Of a DNA stretch of 64,000 nt, positions 32,922-41,514 are shown piece after piece (positions within the stretch are counted from its first letter, which is position 1; every line of letters begins with the position of its first letter). A model generated the notes under the pieces. That model was not told the DNA's origin. It made no database searches and saw only the letters and a list, made by a program, of their open reading frames with translations. The translations under genes were made by a program, and so were the position numbers. The DNA is from Flavobacterium cheniae (GTDB taxonomy: Bacteria > Bacteroidota > Bacteroidia > Flavobacteriales > Flavobacteriaceae), in NCBI RefSeq assembly GCF_004363695.1, contig NZ_SNZC01000003.1, positions 186,001 to 250,000 of the forward strand, in the 5' to 3' direction.

Positions 32922-33128
32922 TTAGTTTTGACTTGTAGTCTTCGCTTGTTTTCTAAAATAAAAGTAAACAAAGATAATTCCTGCAACTGCTAACCAAATT
33001 AATTTTGTGTTAATTGGTGCTGGTGGTGGATCATCATCGGCAGGTGGATCAATTGGATTAGCAAAACTTAAGAAGCTTACAAAAGCCATCATAAGTGTTG
33101 CATAAAGTTTAAATAGGTTTGATTTCAT
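32922..33128 (-). CDS. small secreted/membrane protein with proline-aspartate linker
   Basis: 68 residues. A signal peptide (about 1-24, ending FANP) is followed by a Pro/Asp linker (IDPPADDDPPPAPI) and one membrane helix (about 44-59), with a basic tail (FRKQAKTTSQN) on the cytoplasmic side. Small proteins with this signal-PPADD-helix layout occur in many Flavobacteriaceae and are often mislabelled 'signal peptidase'. The function is unknown. It lies 51 bases upstream of the prfC 3' end on the same strand. Confidence 0.65.
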   Translation of the reverse strand: MKSNLFKLYATLMMAFVSFLSFANPIDPPADDDPPPAPINTKLIWLAVAGIIFVYFYFRKQAKTTSQN

Positions 33129-33179
33129 ATTTTTAAATTTGGGGGCTTTATCTAATTATAGTGCAATAATACTAATAAA

Positions 33180-34775
33180 TTATCTTTTTTGAAAATCAGA
33201 TGTGAAAAATAATTCAACCGTTGGGTATTTTTGTTGGGTCATTTGGATAGAGAAGTCACTATCAGCTAAGAAAACCAATTGTCCGTATTTATCATGACCT
33301 AAGAATTTTTGTTTCACACGTTTAAATTCGGCAAATTCTACATTTTTAGGATCTTGTGGTTTTACCCAACATGCTTTAAATGCAGGGAAGTTTTCATACG
33401 TACATTTTGCTCCATATTCATGCTCTAAACGGTATTGAATTACTTCGTATTGAAGTGCTCCTACGGTTCCAATTACTTTTCTGCCGTTCATTTCTAAAGT
33501 AAACAACTGAGCCACACCTTCGTCCATTAACTGGTCAACTCCTTTTTCTAATTGTTTCGATTTTAATGGATCAGCATTATTGATGTATCTAAAATGCTCT
33601 GGTGAGAAACTTGGAATTCCTTTGAAATTCATGATTTCGCCTTCAGTTAATGTGTCTCCAATTTTAAAGTTTCCAGTATCATGTAAACCTACGATATCAC
33701 CAGGATACGAAATATCTACAATCTCTTTTTTCTCAGCAAAAAATGCATTCGGACTAGAGAATTTTAAATTCTTTCCTAAACGAACGTGTAAATACGGTTT
33801 GTTCTTTTCAAACGTTCCCGATACAATTTTGATGAACGCCAAACGGTCTCTGTGTTTTGGATCCATGTTGGCATGAATTTTAAATACAAATCCGCTTAAT
33901 TTTTCTTCTTCAGGGTGAACTAACCTAGTATCTGATTCTTTTGCTCTTGGTGTTGGTGCAATTTCAACGAAACAGTCTAATAATTCACGAACTCCAAAAT
34001 TATTCAAAGCCGAACCAAAGAAAACCGGTTGTAAATCGCCTGCCAAATATTCTTCACGACTAAATGCTGGATATACTTCTTCAATTAATTCTAATTCTTC
34101 ACGTAAGCGATTTGCTGGTTTTTCACCAATTATCTTCTCTAATTCCGGATTATTGATGTCGTCAAAAGCTATCGTTTCTTCAATGTTTTTTCGACTATCA
34201 CCTTCGAAAAGGTTGATGTTCTTTTCCCAAATATTGTAAATTCCTTGGAAATCGTATCCCATTCCAATTGGAAAACTCAATGGCGTAACGCGAAGTTTTA
34301 ATTTTTGCTCCACTTCGTCCATTAAATCAAAGGCATCTTTACCCTCACGGTCTAATTTGTTAATGAAAACAATCATCGGAATGTTTCGCATTCTACAAAC
34401 TTCCACTAGTTTTTCAGTTTGTTCCTCAACCCCTTTTGCAACGTCGATTACTACGATAACACTATCAACTGCAGTTAAAGTTCTAAAAGTATCTTCAGCA
34501 AAGTCTTTGTGACCCGGTGTATCTAAGATGTTGATTTTTTTATTTTGATAGTTAAAAGCCAAAACAGAAGTCGCTACCGAAATTCCTCTTTGTCTTTCAA
34601 TTTCCATGAAATCGGAAGTAGCTCCTTTTTTAATTTTATTACTTTTTACAGCTCCAGCTTCCTGAATTGCGCCTCCAAACAACAATAATTTTTCAGTTAA
34701 AGTCGTTTTACCGGCATCGGGATGGGAGATAATTCCAAAAGTTCGTCTTCTTGCTATTTCTTCTATAAAACTCAT
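33180..34775 (-). CDS. prfC: peptide chain release factor 3
   Basis: 531 residues, matching RF3 length. It is a translational GTPase that removes RF1/RF2 from the ribosome after peptide release. G1 is SHPDAGKTTLTEKLL, G3 DTPGHKDF and G4 NKLD. Domain II/III features include the C-terminal GALQYEVIQYRLEHEYG typical of RF3 rather than EF-G. A -7 box (TACTTTTG on the minus strand, 34799 to 34792) lies upstream of the start. It is monocistronic or cotranscribed with the small downstream gene. Confidence 0.96.
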   Translation of the reverse strand: MSFIEEIARRRTFGIISHPDAGKTTLTEKLLLFGGAIQEAGAVKSNKIKKGATSDFMEIERQRGISVATSVLAFNYQNKKINILDTPGHKDFAEDTFRTLTAVDSVIVVIDVAKGVEEQTEKLVEVCRMRNIPMIVFINKLDREGKDAFDLMDEVEQKLKLRVTPLSFPIGMGYDFQGIYNIWEKNINLFEGDSRKNIEETIAFDDINNPELEKIIGEKPANRLREELELIEEVYPAFSREEYLAGDLQPVFFGSALNNFGVRELLDCFVEIAPTPRAKESDTRLVHPEEEKLSGFVFKIHANMDPKHRDRLAFIKIVSGTFEKNKPYLHVRLGKNLKFSSPNAFFAEKKEIVDISYPGDIVGLHDTGNFKIGDTLTEGEIMNFKGIPSFSPEHFRYINNADPLKSKQLEKGVDQLMDEGVAQLFTLEMNGRKVIGTVGALQYEVIQYRLEHEYGAKCTYENFPAFKACWVKPQDPKNVEFAEFKRVKQKFLGHDKYGQLVFLADSDFSIQMTQQKYPTVELFFTSDFQKR

Positions 34776-34791
34776 TATTCAAAATTTTGTG

Positions 34792-34799
34792 CAAAAGTA
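34792..34799 (-). promoter_or_regulatory. -7 promoter element of prfC
   Basis: The minus strand reads TACTTTTG, matching TAnnTTTG, 16 bases before the start codon; no TTG was found at the expected -33 distance. Confidence 0.55.
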
Positions 34800-34842
34800 A
34801 CTTTTTTTTGCAGAATTTTCTGTTAATAGTCGCTTATAAATG

Positions 34843-34872
34843 TTGTGAAATAGTCTCGAATTGTTATTTTTG
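34843..34872 (+). promoter_or_regulatory. promoter of the periplasmic chaperone operon
   Basis: TTG at 34843-34845 and TATTTTTG at 34865-34872 are exactly 19 bases apart. The predicted transcription start (about 34879) is upstream of both possible start codons, 34893 and 34902. Confidence 0.8.
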
Positions 34873-34901
34873 TCGATTACAACTTAAAATGTATGATTTA
34901 T

Positions 34902-36863
34902 ATGAAAATTAGTCGCCTACTTATTTTTGTTTTTTTAATAGCTCCAAGTTTTTTATTGGCTCAAACTAAGGAAGTTTTGTTTACTATTGATAATCATCCT
35001 TATTATACAGATGAATTCATGAGAGTATACAATAAAAATTTAGATTTAGTAAAAGATGATTCTCAGAAAGATTTAGACAAGTATTTGGATTTATTTTTGG
35101 GATATAAATTAAAAGTTGAAAAGGCAAATAAAATTGGTTTGCAAAACGGTACGAATTATCAGAACGAATTAAAATCGTATAGAAATCAATTGTCAAAGAA
35201 TTATGTAAACGATTCTAAAGTTACTAATGAATTGGTGCATGAAGCTTATGAAAGAATGCAACAAGAAGTTAGAGCTTCACATATTTTGGTTTTAGTTGAC
35301 GAAGGTGCTTCACCACAAGATACTTTAAAAGCATATAATAAAGTAATCGATATAAAAAGAAGATTAGATGCAGGTGAAGATTTTATTAAAGTAGCACAAC
35401 AATTTTCTGAAGATCCTTCAGTAAAAGAAAATAATGGTGATTTAGGTTATTTTTCAGCTTTCAGAATGGTATATCCTTTTGAAAATGCAGCTTACAAAAC
35501 TAAGTTAGGTCAGATTTCAAAACCATTTCGTACTCGTTTTGGATACCACATCATAAAAGTTGTTGATAAGAGAGTGAATAGAGGAGAAGTTACAGTGGCA
35601 CACATTATGATTTTAAAGCAAAATGATGCTGCTCAAAATGAAAAAGCTAAAACTACTATTGATGATATTTATAAAAAAATTCAACAAGGAGAAAATTTCG
35701 AAAGTTTAGCACAACAATTTTCTGAAGACAAATCATCATCTGCTAAAGGTGGTGTTTTGCAACGTTTTGGTTCTGGGCAGTTGAGTTCAGAAGAATTTGA
35801 AAACGTAGCTTTTGAATTAAAAGATAAAAATCAAATTTCAGTTCCTTTTCAATCACAATTTGGATGGCATATTGTTAAATTAATCGAAAAGCATCCCGTT
35901 CGTACGTTTGACGATATGAAATTTGAATTAGAGGAAAAAATTAGAAAAGACGAACGTTCTTTGTTAATTACTAATTCTTTGGCTAAAAAATTAAGAGCAA
36001 AATATACATTTACTAAAGACTCAAAATTAATTGCAACAATAAAGGGATTAGTTAATGATGAGTTTTACACTCAAACTTGGGTTGTTCCTGAAAAATCAAA
36101 AGATTTAAATGGAGTTGTTTTAACCATCAATAAAGATAGAAAAATCAATTCTAAAGTGTTTTTAGATTTTATTGCTTCAAAACAAAAGTCAAATATTAAA
36201 ACAAAACCTGTTGCTAGATTAGTAGACGAATTGTTTGAAAAATTTGTTGACGAGCAATTAATAACCTACTATAATGATAATTTAGAAAATGAATTTTCGG
36301 AATTCAAAAATGTAATGGATGAATACAGAGATGGTTTATTGCTTTTTGATTTGATGGAAAAAGAGATTTGGAATAGAGCTAAAAATGATACTATAGGATT
36401 AAACGATTATTTTAAAAACAACATCAAAAACTATCAATGGAAAAAAAAATATAGTGCTGATATTTTATCATCAACGGATAGTAAAGTTGTTGAGAAAGCG
36501 CAAAAGTTTTTGAAAAAAGGAAAATCATTAGAATATATCAAAGAACAATTAAATAATGATGGTAAAGTAAATATCATGTCAAAATCAGGTATGTATGAAG
36601 AAGATTATGATGTTTTATCTCAATTTAAAGACTTGCCAAAAGGTGTAACCGCTATTGTTTCAAAAGACCAATACTTTTTTGTTGTAAATATTTCGGATGT
36701 AAAGCCTGCTGGTTCAAAAGAACTGTCTGAATGTAAAGGAAAAGTAATTAGCGATTATCAGCAATATCTAGAGAATAATTGGGTAGATGAATTAAAAAAA
36801 GAATTTACTATTAAGGTAAATCAAGATGTATTTGCAAAAGTAAAAAATCAGTTGCATAAATAA
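34902..36863 (+). CDS. periplasmic peptidylprolyl isomerase with two parvulin domains (PpiC/SurA type)
   Basis: 653 residues from ATG 34902, which gives the clean signal peptide MKISRLLIFVFLIAPSFLLAQ; an in-frame ATG at 34893 adds three residues and cannot be excluded. After a SurA-like N-terminal helical part (about 20-120) come two parvulin domains (about 120-225, VRASHILVLVDEG to FGYHIIKVVDK, and about 230-335, TVAHIMILKQ to FGWHIVKLIEK). About 300 further residues are less conserved and may be a chaperone-like arm. It should help fold outer-membrane proteins. First of three functionally related genes; its stop codon is immediately followed by the next start codon. Confidence 0.9.
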   Translation: MKISRLLIFVFLIAPSFLLAQTKEVLFTIDNHPYYTDEFMRVYNKNLDLVKDDSQKDLDKYLDLFLGYKLKVEKANKIGLQNGTNYQNELKSYRNQLSKNYVNDSKVTNELVHEAYERMQQEVRASHILVLVDEGASPQDTLKAYNKVIDIKRRLDAGEDFIKVAQQFSEDPSVKENNGDLGYFSAFRMVYPFENAAYKTKLGQISKPFRTRFGYHIIKVVDKRVNRGEVTVAHIMILKQNDAAQNEKAKTTIDDIYKKIQQGENFESLAQQFSEDKSSSAKGGVLQRFGSGQLSSEEFENVAFELKDKNQISVPFQSQFGWHIVKLIEKHPVRTFDDMKFELEEKIRKDERSLLITNSLAKKLRAKYTFTKDSKLIATIKGLVNDEFYTQTWVVPEKSKDLNGVVLTINKDRKINSKVFLDFIASKQKSNIKTKPVARLVDELFEKFVDEQLITYYNDNLENEFSEFKNVMDEYRDGLLLFDLMEKEIWNRAKNDTIGLNDYFKNNIKNYQWKKKYSADILSSTDSKVVEKAQKFLKKGKSLEYIKEQLNNDGKVNIMSKSGMYEEDYDVLSQFKDLPKGVTAIVSKDQYFFVVNISDVKPAGSKELSECKGKVISDYQQYLENNWVDELKKEFTIKVNQDVFAKVKNQLHK

Positions 36864-37715
36864 ATGAAATACTGGATACAAATAATTTTACTTTTACTAT
36901 TGGTTTCTTCGTGCGATTATTTCAAAGCGCCTAGAGAACCAAAAGCCATAGCGCGTGTTGGTAAAAGTTATTTATACGAATCCGATATCTTAAATTTAGT
37001 ACCAAAAGGAACATCAGAACAAGATAGTATTGCAATTGTAAAATCTTTTATTGGTCGATGGGCAACTCAAAAATTACTTTTTGAAGCGGCAGAAAAAAAT
37101 ATAGGGAAAGATCAATTAGATGAATTTAATGTTTTAATTGAACAATACAAAGTTGATTTATACACCAAAGCTTACTTAGAAAATTTAGTAATTAGACAAG
37201 TAGATACTTTGGTTACAGACGATCAGATAGTAGATTATTACAATAAAAATAAGCAATATTTTAAGAATTCATCAGAGTTAGTAAAGTTGCGATATATCAA
37301 TTTAGTTAAAGAAAATCCAAAATTTGCGAAAATTAAATCAAAGTTTAGTTCCTTTACCAAAAAAGATAAAAAGGAGTTAGAACAAATGGCGGTTCAGTTT
37401 AAAAGCTATGCTTTTAACGATTCTATCTGGGTAGATATTAATCAGGTTTATGAAAAAATTCCGTTTATTAATTTAGAAAATAAGCAGAAATATGTTTCAA
37501 GTGGAATGAATTTTCAGTATCCCGATTCAACAACTATATGGTTAGTAAAAATTAATAATGTTTTACCAAAAGATAGCGCAACACCTTTAGAGTTTTTAAA
37601 ACCTACAATTAAGCAAATTATTATCAACAATAGAAAATTAGAATTAATTAACACTTTAGAAAAAGAGATTACGAATGACGCAATCAAAGACAATAAATAT
37701 GAAATTTATAAATAA
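36864..37715 (+). CDS. SurA-N-like lipoprotein without a parvulin domain
   Basis: 283 residues. Lipobox VSSC with Cys17. The opening of the mature part (AIARVGKSYLYESDILNLVP) and the long helical region that follows resemble the N-terminal chaperone domain of SurA/PrsA-like proteins. I find no parvulin HIL...FGYHI signature, so no isomerase activity is expected. It starts on the base after the previous stop codon and overlaps the following SurA-like gene by 17 bases, so it is cotranslated with two real PPIases and probably works with them on outer-membrane protein folding. Confidence 0.8.
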   Translation: MKYWIQIILLLLLVSSCDYFKAPREPKAIARVGKSYLYESDILNLVPKGTSEQDSIAIVKSFIGRWATQKLLFEAAEKNIGKDQLDEFNVLIEQYKVDLYTKAYLENLVIRQVDTLVTDDQIVDYYNKNKQYFKNSSELVKLRYINLVKENPKFAKIKSKFSSFTKKDKKELEQMAVQFKSYAFNDSIWVDINQVYEKIPFINLENKQKYVSSGMNFQYPDSTTIWLVKINNVLPKDSATPLEFLKPTIKQIIINNRKLELINTLEKEITNDAIKDNKYEIYK

Positions 37716-39054
37716 GAGATTACTTTTTGCATTACTTTTTATTACATCAACAACAGTATTTGCACAGCCTAAGAAACAAAAAGTAGATGGAGTTGTAGCA
37801 GTGGTTGGTGATTATGTTGTATTGGATTCCGATATCGATTTGGATTACATTACATTAAAAGCACAAAATGTTGATGTTAAAAACATTACACGTTGTGAAC
37901 TTTTTGGTAAACAATTAGAAGATAAATTATATGCTCACCAAGCTATTCAAGATAGTATTGTGGTTACAGATGCTGAGGTAAATGCCTATTTAAGTGAGCA
38001 ATTAGATGCAGCAGTGGAGCAAATTGGTTCAATGGAAAAAGTAGTTAAATATTACAACAAAAAAAATGAGGAAGAGTTAAGAAATCATTTTTTTGATGCT
38101 GTAAAAATGAACAAGCTTACCACGCAAATGCAGAAAAAAATTGTTGATGGAGTAGAGATTACTCCAGAGGAAGTTAGAAATTTTTTCAAAGGAATTCCAG
38201 CTGATGAAATTCCAACATTTGGTGCCGAAATGGAAGTAGCTCAAATTGTAGTAAAACCAGTTGTTTCTGAAGACGAAAAGAAGCGAGTAATTGATAAATT
38301 AAAAGAAATTAAACAAGATGTATTAAACGGTTCTAGTTTCTTTAGTAAAGCCGTTTTGTTTACAGAAGATGAAGCATCAGTTGGTTCAGGAGGTTTTTAT
38401 AAAATGAATCGTAAAACTGCTTTTGTTAAAGAATTTAAAGATGTAGCATTTAGTTTGGCTGAAGGTGAAATTTCAGAGCCTTTTGAAACTGTATTTGGTT
38501 ATCACATTATTATGGTAGAAAAAATTAAAGGTCAAGAAGTAGAATTGCGTCATATTTTAATTGCTCCAAAAGTTTCAACTCAAGCAATGAAAGATGCAAA
38601 AGCTAAAATTGATCAAATAAGAACTAAAATCATAAATAAGGAAATTACATTTGCTGATGCAGCTAAATCATCATCAGACGAAAAAGAAACGCGAAACAAC
38701 GGTGGGGTTTTGTTAAATCCAAGAACAATGGAGCCAAGATTTGAATTAACCAAAATGGATCCATCTTTATATGCTCAAGTTTCTTCTTTAAAAGATGGTG
38801 AGGTTTCGTTTCCAATTTTAGACGAAGAAAGAGGTACAGGTAAGTTTTATAAAATAATTACTGTTAATAATAGAATTGAAGAACATCAAGCGGATTTTTC
38901 TAGAGATTATCTTAAAATTAAAGAATTAGCTTTAAGAGATAAGCAAATTAAAGAAATTGCTAAGTGGTCTGAAGAAAAAATAAAAGAAACTTATATTAAA
39001 ATAAGTGATGAATATAAAGATTGTGAATTTACCAACAATTGGTTAAAAAAATAA
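37699..39054 (+). CDS. SurA-like periplasmic chaperone/peptidylprolyl isomerase
   Basis: 451 residues from ATG 37699, chosen because it gives the signal peptide MKFINKRLLFALLFITSTTVFAQ; the in-frame ATG at 37675 would add eight polar residues. The SurA-like N-terminal domain (about 25-165; VDGVVAVVGDYVVLDSDID) is followed by a first parvulin domain (about 170-275, ending FGYHIIMVEK) and a second (from LRHILIAPK at about 285 to 385). This is the SurA architecture: an outer-membrane protein chaperone in the periplasm. Third gene of the operon; a terminator follows. Confidence 0.92.
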   Translation: MKFINKRLLFALLFITSTTVFAQPKKQKVDGVVAVVGDYVVLDSDIDLDYITLKAQNVDVKNITRCELFGKQLEDKLYAHQAIQDSIVVTDAEVNAYLSEQLDAAVEQIGSMEKVVKYYNKKNEEELRNHFFDAVKMNKLTTQMQKKIVDGVEITPEEVRNFFKGIPADEIPTFGAEMEVAQIVVKPVVSEDEKKRVIDKLKEIKQDVLNGSSFFSKAVLFTEDEASVGSGGFYKMNRKTAFVKEFKDVAFSLAEGEISEPFETVFGYHIIMVEKIKGQEVELRHILIAPKVSTQAMKDAKAKIDQIRTKIINKEITFADAAKSSSDEKETRNNGGVLLNPRTMEPRFELTKMDPSLYAQVSSLKDGEVSFPILDEERGTGKFYKIITVNNRIEEHQADFSRDYLKIKELALRDKQIKEIAKWSEEKIKETYIKISDEYKDCEFTNNWLKK

Positions 39055-39061
39055 ATTAACT

Positions 39062-39089
39062 AACCCTTTGAATTTTCAGAGGGTTTTTT
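39062..39089 (+). terminator. terminator of the chaperone operon
   Basis: AACCCT (39062-39067) pairs with AGGGTT (39080-39085), with weaker inner pairs, followed by Ts. Confidence 0.75.
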
Positions 39090-39115
39090 ATTATTTTAGA
39101 GGTTTAATAATTAAG

Positions 39116-39150
39116 TTCAATTTTCCGAATTCTAAATTCTAAATTCAATA
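39116..39150. repeat. TTCnnnn heptad array ending on the moxR start codon
   Basis: TTC occurs at 39116, 39123, 39130, 39137 and 39144, that is, five consecutive 7-base units (for example TTCTAAA twice). The last unit ends on the A of the ATG at 39150. It has the same anchor as the array after argS. Confidence 0.75.
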
Positions 39151-40103
39151 TGTCAGACGTAGCAGCCATTCAGGAATTAGTTCAAAGACAAAAAGCATTA
39201 AAACAAGAAATTGCTAAAGTAATTGTGGGTCAGGATGAAGTAGTACATCAAATTGTGATGAGTATTTTTTCTGGAGGTCACGCTTTACTTATTGGTGTTC
39301 CTGGATTAGCAAAGACTTTAATGGTGAATACTATTTCGCAAGCTTTAGGATTGAATTTCAAAAGAATTCAGTTCACACCCGATTTAATGCCTTCCGATAT
39401 TTTAGGAAGTGAAATTTTGGATGAAAATCGTCATTTTAAGTTTATTAAAGGACCGATTTTCTCTAATATTATCTTGGCTGACGAAATCAACAGAACACCT
39501 CCTAAAACGCAAGCAGCATTGTTAGAAGCTATGCAAGAGCGTGCTGTTACTGTTGCGGGACATCATTATAAATTAGATTTGCCATATTTTGTATTGGCAA
39601 CCCAAAATCCAATTGAGCAAGAAGGAACATATCCGTTACCAGAAGCGCAATTAGACCGTTTTATGTTTGCCGTAAAATTAGATTATCCAAGTTTTCAAGA
39701 AGAAGTTGATGTGGTGAAAGCAACAACATCCGATTTTAAACCTGTCGTAAATCCTTTATTTACGGCTCAGGAAATTATCGATTTTCAAAATGTAATTCGT
39801 AAAATTCCTGTGGCCGATAATGTAATTGAATATGCAGTTTCGTTAGTAAGCAAAACACGTCCGGATAATCCATTATCAAACGAATTTGTAAAAACGTATA
39901 TCGATTGGGGCGCAGGACCAAGAGCTTCACAAAACTTAATTTTAGCAGCAAAAACTAATGCCGCTTTCAATGGAAAATTCTCACCAGATATCGAAGATGT
40001 AAAAGCAGTAGCCGTTGGAATTCTTCGTCACAGAATCGTAAAAAATTACAAAGCCGATGCCGAAGGAATTTCGGAAGATGATATTATTAAAAAGCTGTTT
40101 TAA
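39150..40103 (+). CDS. MoxR family AAA+ ATPase
   Basis: 317 residues. The ATPase core has Walker A GVPGLAKT (49-56), Walker B LADEINRTPPKTQAALLEAMQE, sensor 1 in LATQNPIEQEGTYPLPEAQLDRF, and a C-terminal lid. MoxR proteins are cytoplasmic chaperones that assemble or activate protein complexes, usually together with DUF58 and von Willebrand factor A proteins encoded next to them. Here no such partner follows: the next gene is a membrane acyltransferase after a terminator. Its partners must lie elsewhere. Confidence 0.95.
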   Translation: MSDVAAIQELVQRQKALKQEIAKVIVGQDEVVHQIVMSIFSGGHALLIGVPGLAKTLMVNTISQALGLNFKRIQFTPDLMPSDILGSEILDENRHFKFIKGPIFSNIILADEINRTPPKTQAALLEAMQERAVTVAGHHYKLDLPYFVLATQNPIEQEGTYPLPEAQLDRFMFAVKLDYPSFQEEVDVVKATTSDFKPVVNPLFTAQEIIDFQNVIRKIPVADNVIEYAVSLVSKTRPDNPLSNEFVKTYIDWGAGPRASQNLILAAKTNAAFNGKFSPDIEDVKAVAVGILRHRIVKNYKADAEGISEDDIIKKLF

Positions 40104-40115
40104 ACAGCTTTTTTT
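40089..40115 (+). terminator. moxR terminator overlapping the stop codon
   Basis: AAAAAGCTGTTT and AAACAGCTTTTT form a perfect stem with the TAA stop codon (40101-40103) at its tip, followed by Ts. Confidence 0.85.
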
Positions 40116-40142
40116 ATTACTTTTATAAATCAATAAAGGAAT

Positions 40143-41252
40143 TTGGAACTCAATTTTAAACAAAGAATCTTCGGTTTAGACGCACTAAGAGCTACTGCTA
40201 TTTTAATGGTAGTGAGTTCACATGTGTTATGGATTTACCCAAAAAGTAATGCGTTTATTCCAACATTATTTGAACTTTTTGGTTTTTGGGGTGTGGAACT
40301 TTTCTTTGTTTTAAGTGGTTTTTTGATTGGCTCAATTCTGTATAAAACATTTGTCAATGAAAATTTTACTTTAAAATCAGTTTTTCATTTCTTAAAAAGA
40401 CGCTGGTTTCGAACATTACCTAACTATTATTTGGTATTGATTTTAAACATTTTGATTGCTTTTTTTCTTGGATTCTCGATTGAAAATACAGGAAGTTATT
40501 TTCTCTTTTTGCAAAATTTCGCATCAAAATCACCTGCTTTTTTTCCGGAATCTTGGAGTTTATCAATAGAAGAATATACATATTTACTTTTGCCATTTTC
40601 ATTATTTTTTGTGGGATTAAGTAAGGTAAAAAACAAGGCAAAATTATTTTTGTTGGTAATTGTAGCTTTGATTCTAGTTTTCTGGATGAATAAATTTTAT
40701 TATCATTCCCAACATAAAATTTCGAATTTATCAGAATGGAATTTAAATTTAAAATCGGTTTTGCTTTATCGAATAGATGCTATTTTAATTGGAGTTTTAG
40801 TCGCGTGGTTTTCTTTTAATTATAGTAGTATTTGGAAACAATTTAAAGGTGTGTTTGCTTTGATAGGCTTTGCAATTTTATTCTTTTTAATGTTTGGACT
40901 TATTCCAATGAATCTGACAATCGAACAAAATCCGTTTTTTTGGAATGTTTTGTATTTGCCAATTACTTCAGTCGCTTTTGCATTTTTGTTGCCTTTCTTC
41001 TCCGAATGGAAAACGTACGCCAATCCAGTTTTGTATCCTGTTGAATTGATAAGTAAAATTTCATATTCTATTTATTTACTTCATTACAGTATTATACTAC
41101 AATTATTGAGGGTTTTTATGGATACTTCTCAGATGTCTACAACGGAACGTCACTTTTTTACTTTTATTTATCTATCCATAACTTTTTTATTGTCCTACAT
41201 TTTGTACAGATTTTACGAAAAACCAATTATGAATTGGAGAGATAAGCAATAA
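40143..41252 (+). CDS. acyltransferase family 3 (OafA/YrhL-like) membrane protein
   Basis: 369 residues with about ten membrane helices. The start GLDALRATAILMVVSSHV holds the essential His of the acyltransferase-3 family; RRWFRTLPNYYLVL and the EPESWSLSIEEYTYLL-like segment (PAFFPESWSLSIEEY) are further hallmarks. These enzymes O-acetylate surface glycans or lipids. I accept a TTG start at 40143, preceded by AAAGGA; the next in-frame ATG would remove the conserved first helix. It is a single gene after the moxR terminator; no glycan-synthesis genes lie nearby, so the acceptor is unknown. Confidence 0.88.
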   Translation: MELNFKQRIFGLDALRATAILMVVSSHVLWIYPKSNAFIPTLFELFGFWGVELFFVLSGFLIGSILYKTFVNENFTLKSVFHFLKRRWFRTLPNYYLVLILNILIAFFLGFSIENTGSYFLFLQNFASKSPAFFPESWSLSIEEYTYLLLPFSLFFVGLSKVKNKAKLFLLVIVALILVFWMNKFYYHSQHKISNLSEWNLNLKSVLLYRIDAILIGVLVAWFSFNYSSIWKQFKGVFALIGFAILFFLMFGLIPMNLTIEQNPFFWNVLYLPITSVAFAFLLPFFSEWKTYANPVLYPVELISKISYSIYLLHYSIILQLLRVFMDTSQMSTTERHFFTFIYLSITFLLSYILYRFYEKPIMNWRDKQ

Positions 41253-41514
41253 TTTAGCTCACCTATTTTGAGACTCTCATAAAATTGAATATTGTTTTTT
41301 GATAATTTAATAAAACTTTGATTTTAAATTACGAATTATTCAATATATTTTGATTTTAATCATTTTTATTGAAAAATAATTATCAAAATAGAATCTTTAT
41401 AAATAATAATTCTTCTATTTAGGCTTTTTATTAAAAATTTTTAAATCTGATTAAGATTTATTAAATTTGTGCCACAAAATAAATACAACAACCAATAATT
41501 AACCTATTTACAAT
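41253..41514. other. AT-rich spacer upstream of acnB with inverted repeats
   Basis: 262 bases without a gene. An 11-bp inverted repeat (TTTTGATAATT at 41297-41307, complement at 41378-41388) encloses 70 bases. Inside is TTGAT-TTTA-ATCAT (41350-41363), one base off the Fnr consensus TTGAT-N4-ATCAA. A -7 box follows at 41462. Confidence 0.5.
41462..41469 (+). promoter_or_regulatory. -7 promoter element of acnB
   Basis: TAAATTTG matches TAnnTTTG, 45 bases before the start codon; no TTG lies at -33. Confidence 0.55.
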
